NCBI GenBank assembly: GCA_947491945.1
Contig: CANLLN010000007.1
Coordinates: 1 to 64,000, forward strand
Origin: an uncultured Carboxylicivirga sp.
Lineage (GTDB): Bacteria > Bacteroidota > Bacteroidia > Bacteroidales > Marinilabiliaceae
Length of the DNA: 64,000 nt
Direction of reading: 5' to 3'
Below are positions 42,020 to 51,317 of this stretch, piece after piece; positions within the stretch are counted from its first letter, which is position 1, and each line of letters starts with the position of its first letter. The notes beneath the pieces were generated by a model, which was given only the letters and a program-made list of their open reading frames with translations, ran no database searches and was not told the DNA's origin. The position numbers and the translations under genes are program-made.

Positions 42020-42071
42020 GAGCCATCGGAAGGTTTTCGCGCTTAGGAAAACAATTTTGTTGGCTCTTTTT
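42020..42071 (+). terminator. Terminator after the second sulfatase
   Basis: GAGCCA (42020-42025) pairs with TGGCTC (42061-42066) around an inner GTTTTC/GAAAAC stem, and five T residues follow. The fucosidase gene starts 31 bp later. Confidence 0.65.
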
Positions 42072-42102
42072 GTTTGGTAATAGCGTAACAAATTAGGGAC
42101 AC

Positions 42103-44451
42103 ATGAAACAACTTGTAATTTTATTTTACGTGCTGCTATTGTTAGCATGTCAGCCGGATCATAACGCGGACCACGATCTTACCTTGTGGTACACGCAACC
42201 GGCAAAGGATTGGATGACGGAAGCGTTGCCCATAGGAAATGGTTATATGGGGGCCATGTTTTTTGGTGATATCAATCGCGAGCAGATCCAGTTTACCGAA
42301 GGAACGCTATGGAGCGGAGGTCCCGGGGCACATCCTGATTACAATGGAGGAAATCGTCAGGAAGCCTGGAAACATCTGGATGCAATACGCCGTTTACTGA
42401 AAGCGGGCGATCTGCAGGCTGCTCATCGCTTAACACAAAAACATCTTACCGGCGTAACTCATGCTACCGATGGCAGTGGTTCTTTTGGCGATTACGGTGC
42501 CCAGCAAACCATGGGCGATTTGTATGTTGAGGTTAAGCATGCGAATCAGGCGGTTGATTATAAACGACAGTTAGACCTTGCCAATTCAGAAGGTAGAGTG
42601 ACGTATCGGGTGGATGATGTGCAGTATAAGCGAACTTATTTTGGAAGTTATCCGGAAAAAGTGTTGGCCTATAAATTTGAAAGCGATGCCCCGGCGGATT
42701 ACCAGGTAAGCCTGCAAATACCGCATGTAAAGCAGGGTGAAGAATTCACAGATGGGATTTATTTTTGGAAAGGACATGTGAAAGATAATCAGATGGCCTT
42801 CGAAACCTGCTTAAAGGTTGAATCAGATGGCGATGTTAGTTATGAGGCAGGTACCCTAAGGGTTACCAATGCCGAATATTTAATCCTTTATCATACGGCG
42901 GCAACCGATTACACATTGCAATATCCGCATTATAAAGGTGCCGATTACCGGGCCCAAAACAGGGAGGTGCTAAATCGATTGGCCACCATGACGTATGAAG
43001 AACTGCGAGAACGTCATCGTAACGACTACCAGGATTTGTTTAAGCGGGTAGAGCTTAACCTTGGAGCCAATAAGCGCGATACGATCCCTACGGACCTTCG
43101 CTTGCAGGCTTTTGCCGAAGGAAGCGAAGATTTGGCTTTCGAAGCCTTGTATTTTCAGTATAGTCGTTACCTCATGATTTCCGCCTCACGGCCGGGAACA
43201 ATGCCACTTAATTTGCAGGGGAAATGGAATAACAGTACCAATCCGCCCTGGGCCTGCGACTACCATATGAATATTAATCAGCAAATGTTGTATTGGCCGG
43301 CCGAAGTTGCTAACCTGCCCGAATGCCATCAACCCTTGTTCACTTATATGGAAAGCCTGGTAGAGCCTGGTCAGGTGTCTGCCCGGGAGTTTTTCAACGC
43401 CCGTGGCTGGATTGTCAATACCATGAATAATCCGTTTGGATACACAGCCCAGGGCTGGGGTCTACCCTGGGGATTTTTTCCCGGTGGTGCCGCCTGGTTA
43501 TGTCAGCATGTGTGGGAGCATTATTGCTTTACCCAGGATGAGGACTTTTTACGGAAGACAGGTTATCCTTTAATGAAAGAAGCGGCTTTATTCTGGATGG
43601 ATTACCTGATCGAAGATGAGAGCGGCTATCTGGTTTCATGCCCGTCGTATTCGCCCGAGCACGGTGGTATTTCAGCTGGTGCTTCCATGGATCATCAAAT
43701 GGCCTGGGACCTTTTAAGTAACTGCATCGAGGCCTGTGATGTGTTGGGCGACGATAAGGACTTTAAACAGCAGGCTAAAGCTATTAGAGATCGTATTTGC
43801 CCGCCTATGATTGGCAGTTGGGGACAGTTGCAGGAGTGGAAAGAGGATGTGGATAATCCGGATAGTAAACATCGTCATGTTTCGCATTTATATGCCTTAC
43901 ATCCCGGTAAACAAATAAACATCGATCAAACGCCGGCCTTGGCCGAAGCGGCTAAGGTCAGTTTAAATGCCCGTGGCGATGGAGGTACCGGTTGGTCCTT
44001 GGCCTGGAAAGTGAATTTCTGGGCGCGTTTAAAAGATGGTGATCGCGCTTATGCTTTATTTCGCAGGTTGTTAAAGCCGGCGCTTGTTCCAGGGAGCAAG
44101 GCATCTGTCGGTAGTGGCTCTTATAATAATTTATTATGCGCGCATCCGCCTTTTCAGTTGGATGGTAACATGGGTGGCTGTGCCGGCCTCGCTGAAATGC
44201 TTTTACAGTCGCATACCGATCGAATTGATTTGTTGCCCGCTCTGCCTGAGCAATGGAAAGATGGATATATCAAAGGCTTGAAGGCCAGGGGTAATTTTAC
44301 GGTCGACATCCAATGGGCCGATGGACATCTGTTAAAAGCTGAAATTATGGGACAACCTGGTCAGCAGGGTGCGTACTGCATCCGGGGGGGTAAAACCGAT
44401 CATTTTAAGATCGGCGACGATGGCAGGTTTGTGGTTAAGCGAATTAATTAG
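42103..44451 (+). CDS. GH95 alpha-L-fucosidase, lipoprotein
   Basis: A 782-residue lipoprotein (lipobox Cys16, LLAC). The N-terminal domain has the GH95 pattern [22 protein letters not shown] in two parts and [11 protein letters not shown]. The helical barrel carries [13 protein letters not shown] (Asn390 and Asn392), SPEHGG (Glu519, general acid position) and FQLDGNMGG (Asp687), matching the Asn/Asp/Glu set known from Bifidobacterium AfcA. GH95 enzymes release alpha-1,2-linked fucose, and some members act on L-galactose. Together with sulfatases it fits a sulfated, fucosylated substrate. It is probably at the cell surface or in the periplasm. Confidence 0.93.
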   Translation: MKQLVILFYVLLLLACQPDHNADHDLTLWYTQPAKDWMTEALPIGNGYMGAMFFGDINREQIQFTEGTLWSGGPGAHPDYNGGNRQEAWKHLDAIRRLLKAGDLQAAHRLTQKHLTGVTHATDGSGSFGDYGAQQTMGDLYVEVKHANQAVDYKRQLDLANSEGRVTYRVDDVQYKRTYFGSYPEKVLAYKFESDAPADYQVSLQIPHVKQGEEFTDGIYFWKGHVKDNQMAFETCLKVESDGDVSYEAGTLRVTNAEYLILYHTAATDYTLQYPHYKGADYRAQNREVLNRLATMTYEELRERHRNDYQDLFKRVELNLGANKRDTIPTDLRLQAFAEGSEDLAFEALYFQYSRYLMISASRPGTMPLNLQGKWNNSTNPPWACDYHMNINQQMLYWPAEVANLPECHQPLFTYMESLVEPGQVSAREFFNARGWIVNTMNNPFGYTAQGWGLPWGFFPGGAAWLCQHVWEHYCFTQDEDFLRKTGYPLMKEAALFWMDYLIEDESGYLVSCPSYSPEHGGISAGASMDHQMAWDLLSNCIEACDVLGDDKDFKQQAKAIRDRICPPMIGSWGQLQEWKEDVDNPDSKHRHVSHLYALHPGKQINIDQTPALAEAAKVSLNARGDGGTGWSLAWKVNFWARLKDGDRAYALFRRLLKPALVPGSKASVGSGSYNNLLCAHPPFQLDGNMGGCAGLAEMLLQSHTDRIDLLPALPEQWKDGYIKGLKARGNFTVDIQWADGHLLKAEIMGQPGQQGAYCIRGGKTDHFKIGDDGRFVVKRIN

Positions 44452-44557
44452 TGGCTATTCAAATGATCAGTCAGGTACTCGATAGTGAAAAGCCCCATTG
44501 GGTGAATTTTATCTTTGCTATTGAATCCATTCGACTGGATAAATAAATTGGAAAGAT

Positions 44558-44604
44558 TAAGGAGAGGGAGTTGCATATGAATCAATATCAGCTGTCTCTC
44601 CTTA
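44558..44604 (+). repeat. Inverted repeat in the GH95-DUF3472 gap
   Basis: TAAGGAGAG (44558-44566) pairs with CTCTCCTTA (44596-44604) around a 29-base loop. No T run follows. It could be a weak terminator or a protein site; nothing else is seen in the 279-bp gap. Confidence 0.35.
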
Positions 44605-44730
44605 TATAATAATCTCAATTTCAAAATGCTAACGAATAAGTCATATGAAACGATCCATGCGGTAGATTCTCATACAGTAGGATGACAATTTGGTGAGTTC
44701 CATGTGACTAATCAAAACACATTTAAACAC

Positions 44731-46020
44731 ATGAAACAAAAGTATGTTGCAACCCTGGCCTTGATAATAAGTATTTTATCCTGTGCTCCAGAAAAGGTAA
44801 TTAATTATAATATAAGTGTTCCACTTCAGGGAAATGCCTGGCAAATTGGCGATGAAGTTGGTCATTACAGAACCCCCTTCGATAAGGATGGCTCATATCG
44901 GATGAATGATGAAAATAGCGGGATCAGAATTTATTTTCGCACCGAAAAAACAGGCGAAATTCAACTTGGTTTGAATGCTAAATCAACAGGTGGCCCTTCA
45001 AAAATTAAGTTGTGCTTTAAAGGAGAGGAGGAGATGTTGACATTTTCTGATACCAGCTGGCATAATAGTAATGCGGGAGTTTTTACCATAACAGAACCCG
45101 GCTATCATGAAGTAGTATTGAAGGGTGTTGATAAGTCAAGTGAGTCATTTGTATTGTTGAAGGATCTGTTGCTGGCTGGTGAAGCCGTAAGTGATTCTGT
45201 ATATTATGTGAAGGATAGTTTTTATTGGGGCCGACGGGGACCTTCGGTTCACCTGGGCTATCAAGTGCCTGAAGGGTTTGGCGACATCGAATACTTTTAT
45301 AATGAAATTACCGTACCCGAGGGACAGGATGTTCTGGGTTCGTACTTTATGGCCAATGGTTTTGCCGAAGGTTACTTTGGCATTCAGGTGAATTCACCCA
45401 CCGAAAGGCGAATCTTATTTTCGGTGTGGAGTCCTTATAAAACCGATAATCCCAACGAGATACCCGAAGGTCAGCGCATCCAACTGCTTAAGAAAGGTGA
45501 GGGTGTTAATACCGGTAAATTTGGGAATGAAGGTTCGGGAGGTCAAAGTTATCGCAGATATAACTGGAAAGCCGGTCAAACCTATAAATTTTTGTTGAAG
45601 GCGCAACCATCTGTCAATAATAGTACCGATTACACGGCTTGGTTTATGGATCCGGAGATCGATGAGTGGCAATTGGTTGCCAGCTTTCGCCGTCCAAAGA
45701 CATCGACCTACATCAAGCGTCCTCATTCCTTTCTTGAGAATTTTATGACGCAGATGGGTAATGTCAGCCGCATGGCTTACTATACCAATCAATGGGTATG
45801 CAATGCCGATGGTCAGTGGCAAGAGCTGACCAAGGCCCGGTTTACTGCTGATGCTACGGCTCACAAGGATGCCCGCCTGGATTATGCCGGAGGTGTTCAC
45901 GAAGGTAAATTCTTTATGAAAAACTGTGGGTTTTTCAGCGAGCGTGTGGCTTTCGATCAGTATTTCGAAAGAGCGCCAAAGGGTATGCAACCTGAAATCG
46001 ATTTTAGTCAATTGAAATAA
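44731..46020 (+). CDS. DUF5077/DUF3472 lipoprotein
   Basis: A 429-residue lipoprotein (lipobox Cys18, ILSC) from the ATG at 44731; an in-frame GTG at 44704 is less likely. Residues about 25-155 form a DUF5077-like jelly roll, possibly a carbohydrate-binding module. Residues about 165-415 match DUF3472, with SVHLGYQVP, YFGIQVNSPTERRILFSVW and GGQSYRRYNWKAGQTYKFLL. The combination is common in Bacteroidetes glycan loci but has no assigned activity. It starts after a 279-bp gap and the third sulfatase follows after 13 bp. A relic of its 5' end lies at 40245. Confidence 0.82.
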   Translation: MKQKYVATLALIISILSCAPEKVINYNISVPLQGNAWQIGDEVGHYRTPFDKDGSYRMNDENSGIRIYFRTEKTGEIQLGLNAKSTGGPSKIKLCFKGEEEMLTFSDTSWHNSNAGVFTITEPGYHEVVLKGVDKSSESFVLLKDLLLAGEAVSDSVYYVKDSFYWGRRGPSVHLGYQVPEGFGDIEYFYNEITVPEGQDVLGSYFMANGFAEGYFGIQVNSPTERRILFSVWSPYKTDNPNEIPEGQRIQLLKKGEGVNTGKFGNEGSGGQSYRRYNWKAGQTYKFLLKAQPSVNNSTDYTAWFMDPEIDEWQLVASFRRPKTSTYIKRPHSFLENFMTQMGNVSRMAYYTNQWVCNADGQWQELTKARFTADATAHKDARLDYAGGVHEGKFFMKNCGFFSERVAFDQYFERAPKGMQPEIDFSQLK

Positions 46021-46033
46021 AATAATTAATAAG

Positions 46034-47443
46034 ATGGGAAAGTTAATAATATTTGCAGCATTGTTTCTGTGTACACAGGTGTTGGCACAGGAAAATACAA
46101 AACCCAATATCATTCATATTTTAGCCGATGATGTGGGTTACGACGACTTAAGTTGCTTTGGTTCTAAAGATATTTCCACCCCCAACCTGGATGCACTCGC
46201 AGCCAAAGGAATGAAGTTTACCAGCTTCTATGCGCCGCACGGTACCTGTACACCATCGCGTGCAGCCTTGCTGACCGGGCGATATGCACCGCGTATTAAT
46301 GAGGGCCAAGGGCTGTATGTTTTGTTTCCCCACTCAAAACATGGATTGGAGGATGAGCAGGAGGTGTCTGTTACGGAGTTGCTGAAAGAGCAGGGCTATA
46401 CTACGGGTTTATATGGTAAGTGGCATTTGGGGCATTTGCCCCAGTACCTGCCCTGTGTACATGGCTTTGATGAGTTTTTGGGTATACCTTATCCCAACGA
46501 TCATGGCCCCGAACGAATTGGTAACAGCGGTTGGCGCCCCAATGGCGTGAGTGATCCGGCTATTCCATTGATTAAACAGGCTCAAATAATCAAGCGTTGC
46601 GATAATAATGATTTGGCTGAGCTGCCGGCGCTGTTTACCCGTGAGGCCTGCAAATTTATCTACCGCTCGGTAAAGGAAACTCAAAAGCCCTTTTATCTGC
46701 AGTATGCCAATATCGAAACCCATACGCCCTGGTTTGTACCTAAAGGTTTTGAGGGGCGCAGTAAAGCGGCGGCTTATGGCGATGCGGTGGAATATCTGGA
46801 TACTTCGGTGGGTATTATCATGAAAACACTGAAGCGCCTGGGGATAGAGGATAACACCATCATCGTATTTTCGTCGGATAACGGACCGCTTATCCATAAG
46901 GATGAAGAGCTGGAAAATTGTTACGGACGCTTTGGTTTTACCGATCCCAATCGCGAACATCTGCTGCGGGGAGGTAAATACCAGGAGCGTTTTGACGGCG
47001 GTATCCGGGTATCATGCATCATGACCTGGCCCGGACAGATACCGGCCGGAACTACTTGTGACGAGCCCGTGGCGGCCATGGACCTGTTCACTACTTTTGC
47101 ACATCTGGCAGGCGCTGAAATACCCAAAGACCGTGTAATCGATGGTAAGAATATCTTACCCCTGATGAAAGGTGAAGCTGGTGCGAAATCACCACATGAG
47201 GCGATTTATGGTTTTAAAGCTACCGGTGGTTTGATGAGTGTTCGTTATCAAAACTGGAAGTTGATATTACCCGGTAAACATTGGACCGGTACCTTTGATA
47301 CGCCACAATTGTACGACCTTACAAGTGATGTGGGAGAAAATACCAATGTGGCTGACAAATATCCTAAAGTGGTAAAAGAAATTATGAAGATGGCGAAAGC
47401 AGCTGACGAAGCGGTTAAGGGCGATCTGCCCATTAAAGGGTAA
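46034..47443 (+). CDS. Sulfatase (S1 family, Cys type), secreted
   Basis: A 469-residue sulfatase with a cleavable signal peptide (VLAQ). The formylglycine motif is CTPSRAALLTG with Cys72. Metal-site and active-site blocks ILADDVGYDDL, GKWHLGHLP and FSSDNGPL are present, as is the C-terminal QLYDLTSDVGENTNVA. The GKWHLGH block resembles arylsulfatase A-like S1 members. It is the last gene of locus C and the third sulfatase, which suggests sulfate at several positions or linkages of the target glycan. Confidence 0.93.
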   Translation: MGKLIIFAALFLCTQVLAQENTKPNIIHILADDVGYDDLSCFGSKDISTPNLDALAAKGMKFTSFYAPHGTCTPSRAALLTGRYAPRINEGQGLYVLFPHSKHGLEDEQEVSVTELLKEQGYTTGLYGKWHLGHLPQYLPCVHGFDEFLGIPYPNDHGPERIGNSGWRPNGVSDPAIPLIKQAQIIKRCDNNDLAELPALFTREACKFIYRSVKETQKPFYLQYANIETHTPWFVPKGFEGRSKAAAYGDAVEYLDTSVGIIMKTLKRLGIEDNTIIVFSSDNGPLIHKDEELENCYGRFGFTDPNREHLLRGGKYQERFDGGIRVSCIMTWPGQIPAGTTCDEPVAAMDLFTTFAHLAGAEIPKDRVIDGKNILPLMKGEAGAKSPHEAIYGFKATGGLMSVRYQNWKLILPGKHWTGTFDTPQLYDLTSDVGENTNVADKYPKVVKEIMKMAKAADEAVKGDLPIKG

Positions 47444-47569
47444 AAGTCAGGTAAACATTTGCTTAGGATGGTTCTGTTAGTCATGGCTCTATCATGTTTT
47501 GGACTAACATCAAGCCTATGAAAATAACTTTTCCAAAGTTTTAAAAATTGGAAAAGATAAGGTCTATAG

Positions 47570-47604
47570 AAAAAAAGCGGCTGTCCAATATGGGCAGCCG
47601 CTTT
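47570..47604 (-). terminator. Terminator of the chemotaxis receptor gene
   Basis: A 10-bp stem AAAGCGGCTG (47574-47583) with CAGCCGCTTT (47595-47604). On the minus strand it is followed by a T run. It lies 24 bp past the stop of the gene at 47628 and faces the end of locus C. Confidence 0.82.
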
Positions 47605-47627
47605 GGGTTTGCAGACCGTGGCTAAGT

Positions 47628-49544
47628 TTAAATCTTAAAGTGGCTTACCATTTCAGCTAAACGTTCCGCTTGTGCGTTCAGTTCTTCCGAAGTGCTGGCC
47701 AGTTCTTCCGCTGAGGCCGCATTACTTTGGGTGGTGTTGTTCACCAACTGGGCTGCGTTGGTTACTTGTTGAATATTTTGCGATTGCTCCTGCGAAGCGG
47801 CATCAATTTCAATACTACCTTCGTTTAGCTTCTCCAACATTGGGCTAATCTCCTGTATTAAAGCAGTGGCCTGCACGGCTGACGCGGCGCTCAGTTGTAT
47901 TTTATCGCTGATCTGTGCAGAGGCGATGGTCGTTGTTTCGCTTAGTTTTTGCACCTCGCGCGCCACCACAGCAAAACCTTTACCATGCTCGCCCGCACGA
48001 GCCGCTTCCACTGCGGCATTTAACGCCAGTATCTTAATATTTTGCGCAATGTCGTTTACGACTTTTACCTGGGCTACTACCTCGTGTTGCAGTTGAGTGG
48101 CAATCTTCGCTTGCTCGTTTATGCTATTCATTTTGTTGCTGGCATCCTTGGTGGATTGGCGAAACTCCTGACTCTTATCGGCATTCTGTTGAACACTGGC
48201 AGCCATTTCTTCCATATTACTGCTAATCTCCTCACTCACGCTGGCTTGCTCGGTGGTGGATGAGCTTAGTGTATGACTGCTACTGCTCACTTGCTGCGAT
48301 GCATTATTTATGTTTTCAGCACCGGTTTGCACATCACGTATAAATACGCTGAGCTTATCTGTCATGGTCTGAAAGCTATGTGCCAGCACGCCAATTTCAT
48401 TCTCCGAGTTGATCTCCATACGCTGGGTTAAATCGCCTTGTGCAATGGTTTCGCTGATCAGACTCAGTTGGGCCAGGGGTTTAATGTCGCGCTTAATCAT
48501 CCAGCGGATCAGGACAAAAAACATGGTGATACAGAGAAAGATGATGGGGATAATCCAATAGGCGGCTTCAATCACATTTTTAAATACATACTTGGCATGC
48601 ACTTTAGCCTGTAGCTGCCAGGGCAGCTGGTGTTCGTTTAGCCTTATGGGATTGGTAATGCATCCTACCGGGCCTTCAAACCAGTTGTCAACATGTCCTT
48701 TCTGAAGGTTTTCGATGCGTTCTTCCGGGTTGAGGCAGTTTACACTCAGGTTTTGTCCAATGAGTTCGGGCTGATGGTTGTGAGTTAGGTAGTTGCCTTT
48801 ATTGTCGAGTAGGGCTACGCTGGACTTTCCTTCATAAATATGTATTTTGTCACTTTCTTCGGTTAATGTTTGCAGGTTAATCATACAGCCAATTACACCT
48901 TTAAATTCAGCATCGATGATCAGAGGAAAAGCGATGCTGTATAGCTGTTGGGGCCGATCGTTAAGACTGTATGTAAAAGGGTTTGAAACAAATGACTTGA
49001 GTGTGGAGCGTGGCTGCTGGTAATAGAGAGCTTCTGAAAAGTCATCCATCCGTTTGTTCTGCTGCTTGGTCAATAAGCTTGTAAAATGCCCTGTTTCAGT
49101 ATAAAATTCTGATAAAGGAAGTATTCCCTGTCTATCCGGCTTATCCGCAAAGGTGCCCGGTTCCAGTATGGCAAATACAGCATCAATGCCATCGGTGCGT
49201 TTCATCAGTTTATCCAGATAATCCATAAAAAATACGGCACCACCATTCTTACCCTGGTCATTGGCCAGGTGGTAATTAAAGGCCTGACTTAACTCCTGCA
49301 TCGTTACATATTGTTTCGATAGGTGGTGTTCAATACGTGCGGCACCATTTCTTAGTGATAAATCACCGTACATAACACTGCTGTGCATAATTTCCTTCCG
49401 AAAGAAATAAAGCGTTACCGATAGAATAGCCAGTGTGGAGATGCTAAATAGCAGTATGGCATTATTGGTGATGCCTTTGGCAATTGATTTTTTACCCACA
49501 TCCGTTGATGGTGATTCTTTTCCTTTAAAATGTTTTCCAAACAT
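47628..49544 (-). CDS. Methyl-accepting chemotaxis protein
   Basis: A 638-residue transmembrane chemoreceptor. Membrane helices lie at about 27-48 and 318-340 and bracket a periplasmic sensor of about 265 residues, probably a dCache type ([21 protein letters not shown]). A HAMP domain (about 340-395) leads to the signalling domain, whose hairpin tip reads [19 protein letters not shown], followed by [13 protein letters not shown]. It would signal to CheA/CheW, which are not in the window. Chemoreceptors are rare in gut Bacteroides but occur in environmental Bacteroidetes. The ligand is unknown. Confidence 0.94.
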   Translation of the reverse strand: MFGKHFKGKESPSTDVGKKSIAKGITNNAILLFSISTLAILSVTLYFFRKEIMHSSVMYGDLSLRNGAARIEHHLSKQYVTMQELSQAFNYHLANDQGKNGGAVFFMDYLDKLMKRTDGIDAVFAILEPGTFADKPDRQGILPLSEFYTETGHFTSLLTKQQNKRMDDFSEALYYQQPRSTLKSFVSNPFTYSLNDRPQQLYSIAFPLIIDAEFKGVIGCMINLQTLTEESDKIHIYEGKSSVALLDNKGNYLTHNHQPELIGQNLSVNCLNPEERIENLQKGHVDNWFEGPVGCITNPIRLNEHQLPWQLQAKVHAKYVFKNVIEAAYWIIPIIFLCITMFFVLIRWMIKRDIKPLAQLSLISETIAQGDLTQRMEINSENEIGVLAHSFQTMTDKLSVFIRDVQTGAENINNASQQVSSSSHTLSSSTTEQASVSEEISSNMEEMAASVQQNADKSQEFRQSTKDASNKMNSINEQAKIATQLQHEVVAQVKVVNDIAQNIKILALNAAVEAARAGEHGKGFAVVAREVQKLSETTTIASAQISDKIQLSAASAVQATALIQEISPMLEKLNEGSIEIDAASQEQSQNIQQVTNAAQLVNNTTQSNAASAEELASTSEELNAQAERLAEMVSHFKI

Positions 49545-49752
49545 GGTTGTTTTAATTATTTTGTTGTTGATTGTTTATATCAGGCCATGTATACGGATCG
49601 GTAAAGGAAAGGTTATCAAAATGATGTAGAATGTTTTATTCTTTATCTTTGTGATTATTGTCATGTTTTAATTATCAAAAAAATGCTCATTCAGTGTAAC
49701 AAAAAGTTATAAATGGTGTATTATAGCCCGAACGGAATTAAAAACTATAAAG

Positions 49753-50154
49753 ATGAAGAAAGTAGTTGTGTCCAACGCCAATTATGAGCTTAGCGTTGAT
49801 GGAGAGAAGAATCGCCTATACATTTTGTGCAAAGGTTTTTGGGCAAAAGCGGAAGTGGTTGATCAATACGCTGCCGATCAGGCAACTGCATTGAGTCAGG
49901 TAAAAAGCGGCTTTACTGTGGTGGCCGATATGCGTGAGTTGAAAACACTGCCTTTGGACTTGGTGCCTAAGCAGCAAGAAACTCAGGTGGCACTGGCTCA
50001 AGCCGGTATGTTTAAGGTAGCAGAGATTGTGCCACAAAGTGCTATCGCAAAAAGTCAGTTGGGTAAGGTGACAAAGAGTTCAAACATGCCCAAGATGGAA
50101 TTTGCCGATTATGCAGAGGCCGAAGCGTGGCTTGATGCACAAACGAAGAACTAA
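49753..50154 (+). CDS. SpoIIAA/STAS-like small protein
   Basis: A 133-residue cytoplasmic protein with alternating strands and helices: YELSVDGEKNRLYILCKGFW, then GFTVVADMREL, then a helix ending in AYLDA-like FADYAEAEAWLDAQ. This layout resembles the SpoIIAA-like family (PF11964), but I recognise no catalytic motif. It is divergent from the chemoreceptor and ends 66 bp before a KAS III-like gene, separated from it by a terminator. Function is unknown. The family call is tentative. Confidence 0.55.
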   Translation: MKKVVVSNANYELSVDGEKNRLYILCKGFWAKAEVVDQYAADQATALSQVKSGFTVVADMRELKTLPLDLVPKQQETQVALAQAGMFKVAEIVPQSAIAKSQLGKVTKSSNMPKMEFADYAEAEAWLDAQTKN

Positions 50155-50166
50155 AGATGGTTGCAG

Positions 50167-50193
50167 AATCCTGCCCAAGGGCAGGATTTTTTT
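50167..50193 (+). terminator. Terminator after the SpoIIAA-like gene
   Basis: A 9-bp stem AATCCTGCC (50167-50175) with GGCAGGATT (50180-50188) and a seven-T run. It makes the upstream TTG start of the next frame unlikely. Confidence 0.85.
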
Positions 50194-50220
50194 ATGGTTA
50201 AGTATTTTAAAAACCAAAGG

Positions 50221-51273
50221 ATGAAAAAGCTTGATCGCAAAATAACTTTATCTGATGCGCCCGTTGTTGTGCCCCAGATTCCTGTTGGAATATATGGTGT
50301 GGGGGCTTACCTGCCACCAATGATTTTGGGGAATGATGATTTTCGACAGCTTAGGCTAAGTGCTGCTGAAAAAATCTTTATTGATCAGATAGCCGGTGTT
50401 AAAAATAGGCATTATTCAGCCGATGAAGATATAAATGATATGGCTGTTAAAGCCGCAATGGATGCTTTGCAGCACAGTGAAACCGATGCGGCTAATGTAG
50501 ATTTAGTATTGGTAACAGGTGTTTCAAAGGATATGAGCCGATTAACACCGCCTAACTCAACGCTTATACAAACAAAAATTGGTGCAGCTCAGGCTGCCGC
50601 TATGAATATAGATCAGGGCTTTGCCGGTATGATTTACACACTTAGTGTAGCAGCTTCTTTCATTGCAAGTGGTTTTTATCAAACTGTACTGGTGGTTGCG
50701 TCAGAAACCATTCTGAAAAACACGCCTGGGGATAATATGAAAGCCTTATTGGTGGGGGAAGGGGCAGGTGCCTTTTTGCTAAAACGCGCAGACGTAGGTT
50801 TTGGTATTCAGGGCTTTCATCTTAGCTCATGGGAGGTTGATGACGAGGCCGGATACGTGAAGGTGATGGGTGGATGCAATAGCTTGTTTGACAAAGGCTA
50901 TGGTATTAAACCGTTTTTTACCGTGGGAGAGGGTAGTTTTGAAAAGCACAAAGCACGCACCGAGAAGTATATTCCGCAATCGGTGAAAAAAGTATTGAAG
51001 CACCTGGGGCATGAGGCACAGAACTATGATTTGTTTGTCTTTGGTCAGAAGTTTAAAGGGCTTAGTGAGGCATGGGCTCGTAACATAGGTATAGATTACG
51101 ATAGGGTACATGATACGATTGCCACTACAGCCTGCCTGGAAACAGCAAGTATACCTGTTATTATAAAAGATGCTATTGGAAAAGGAAGGTTAAATAAAGG
51201 CGATTATCTGATGCTGTCTGACTTTGGGTCCAATTGGGCCGTGGCAAGTTTAGCCATGCGTTGGTGCATTTAA
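50221..51273 (+). CDS. Ketoacyl synthase III homologue lacking the catalytic triad
   Basis: A 350-residue thiolase-fold protein from the ATG at 50221 (50194 is an alternative). Family blocks are IYGVGAYLPP, DLVLVTGVSKD, GEGAGAFLLKR and SDFGSNWAVASLAMRW. By eye, the catalytic Cys is Phe134 (in DQGFAGMIY), the His is Gly275 (in FVFGQKF) and the Asn is Cys305 (in TACLETASIP). It should not condense acyl chains by the normal route. An intact homologue converges on it 42 bp away. PqsB of the PqsB/PqsC pair is a known precedent for an inactive partner. The reading frame is intact, so it is probably functional in another way. Confidence 0.75.
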   Translation: MKKLDRKITLSDAPVVVPQIPVGIYGVGAYLPPMILGNDDFRQLRLSAAEKIFIDQIAGVKNRHYSADEDINDMAVKAAMDALQHSETDAANVDLVLVTGVSKDMSRLTPPNSTLIQTKIGAAQAAAMNIDQGFAGMIYTLSVAASFIASGFYQTVLVVASETILKNTPGDNMKALLVGEGAGAFLLKRADVGFGIQGFHLSSWEVDDEAGYVKVMGGCNSLFDKGYGIKPFFTVGEGSFEKHKARTEKYIPQSVKKVLKHLGHEAQNYDLFVFGQKFKGLSEAWARNIGIDYDRVHDTIATTACLETASIPVIIKDAIGKGRLNKGDYLMLSDFGSNWAVASLAMRWCI

Positions 51274-51280
51274 ATATAAT

Positions 51281-51317
51281 GGGGTGCTACCGGCCAGATA
51301 ACACCCCGTGATTTTTT
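51281..51317 (+). terminator. Terminator between the convergent ketosynthase genes
   Basis: GGGGTG (51281-51286) pairs with CACCCC (51302-51307) and six T residues follow at 51312-51317, touching the stop codon of the convergent gene. Confidence 0.65.

Noticed and set aside
47528-47556. CTTTTCCAA/TTGGAAAAG inverted repeat as a terminator of locus C
   Set aside because: It is AT-rich and has no T run; a weak role cannot be excluded, but support is too low for a feature.
49644-49651. TATCTTTG as promoter of the SpoIIAA-like gene
   Set aside because: It matches the -7 consensus, but no -33 element is present and it would give a leader of about 95 nt.
50161-50220. Upstream start for the triad-less ketosynthase homologue
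   Set aside because: It would begin at TTG and run through the terminator at 50167-50193.
50221-51273. Triad-less ketosynthase as a pseudogene
   Set aside because: The frame has no stop or shift over 350 codons and other family motifs are intact, so a decayed gene is less likely than a changed function.
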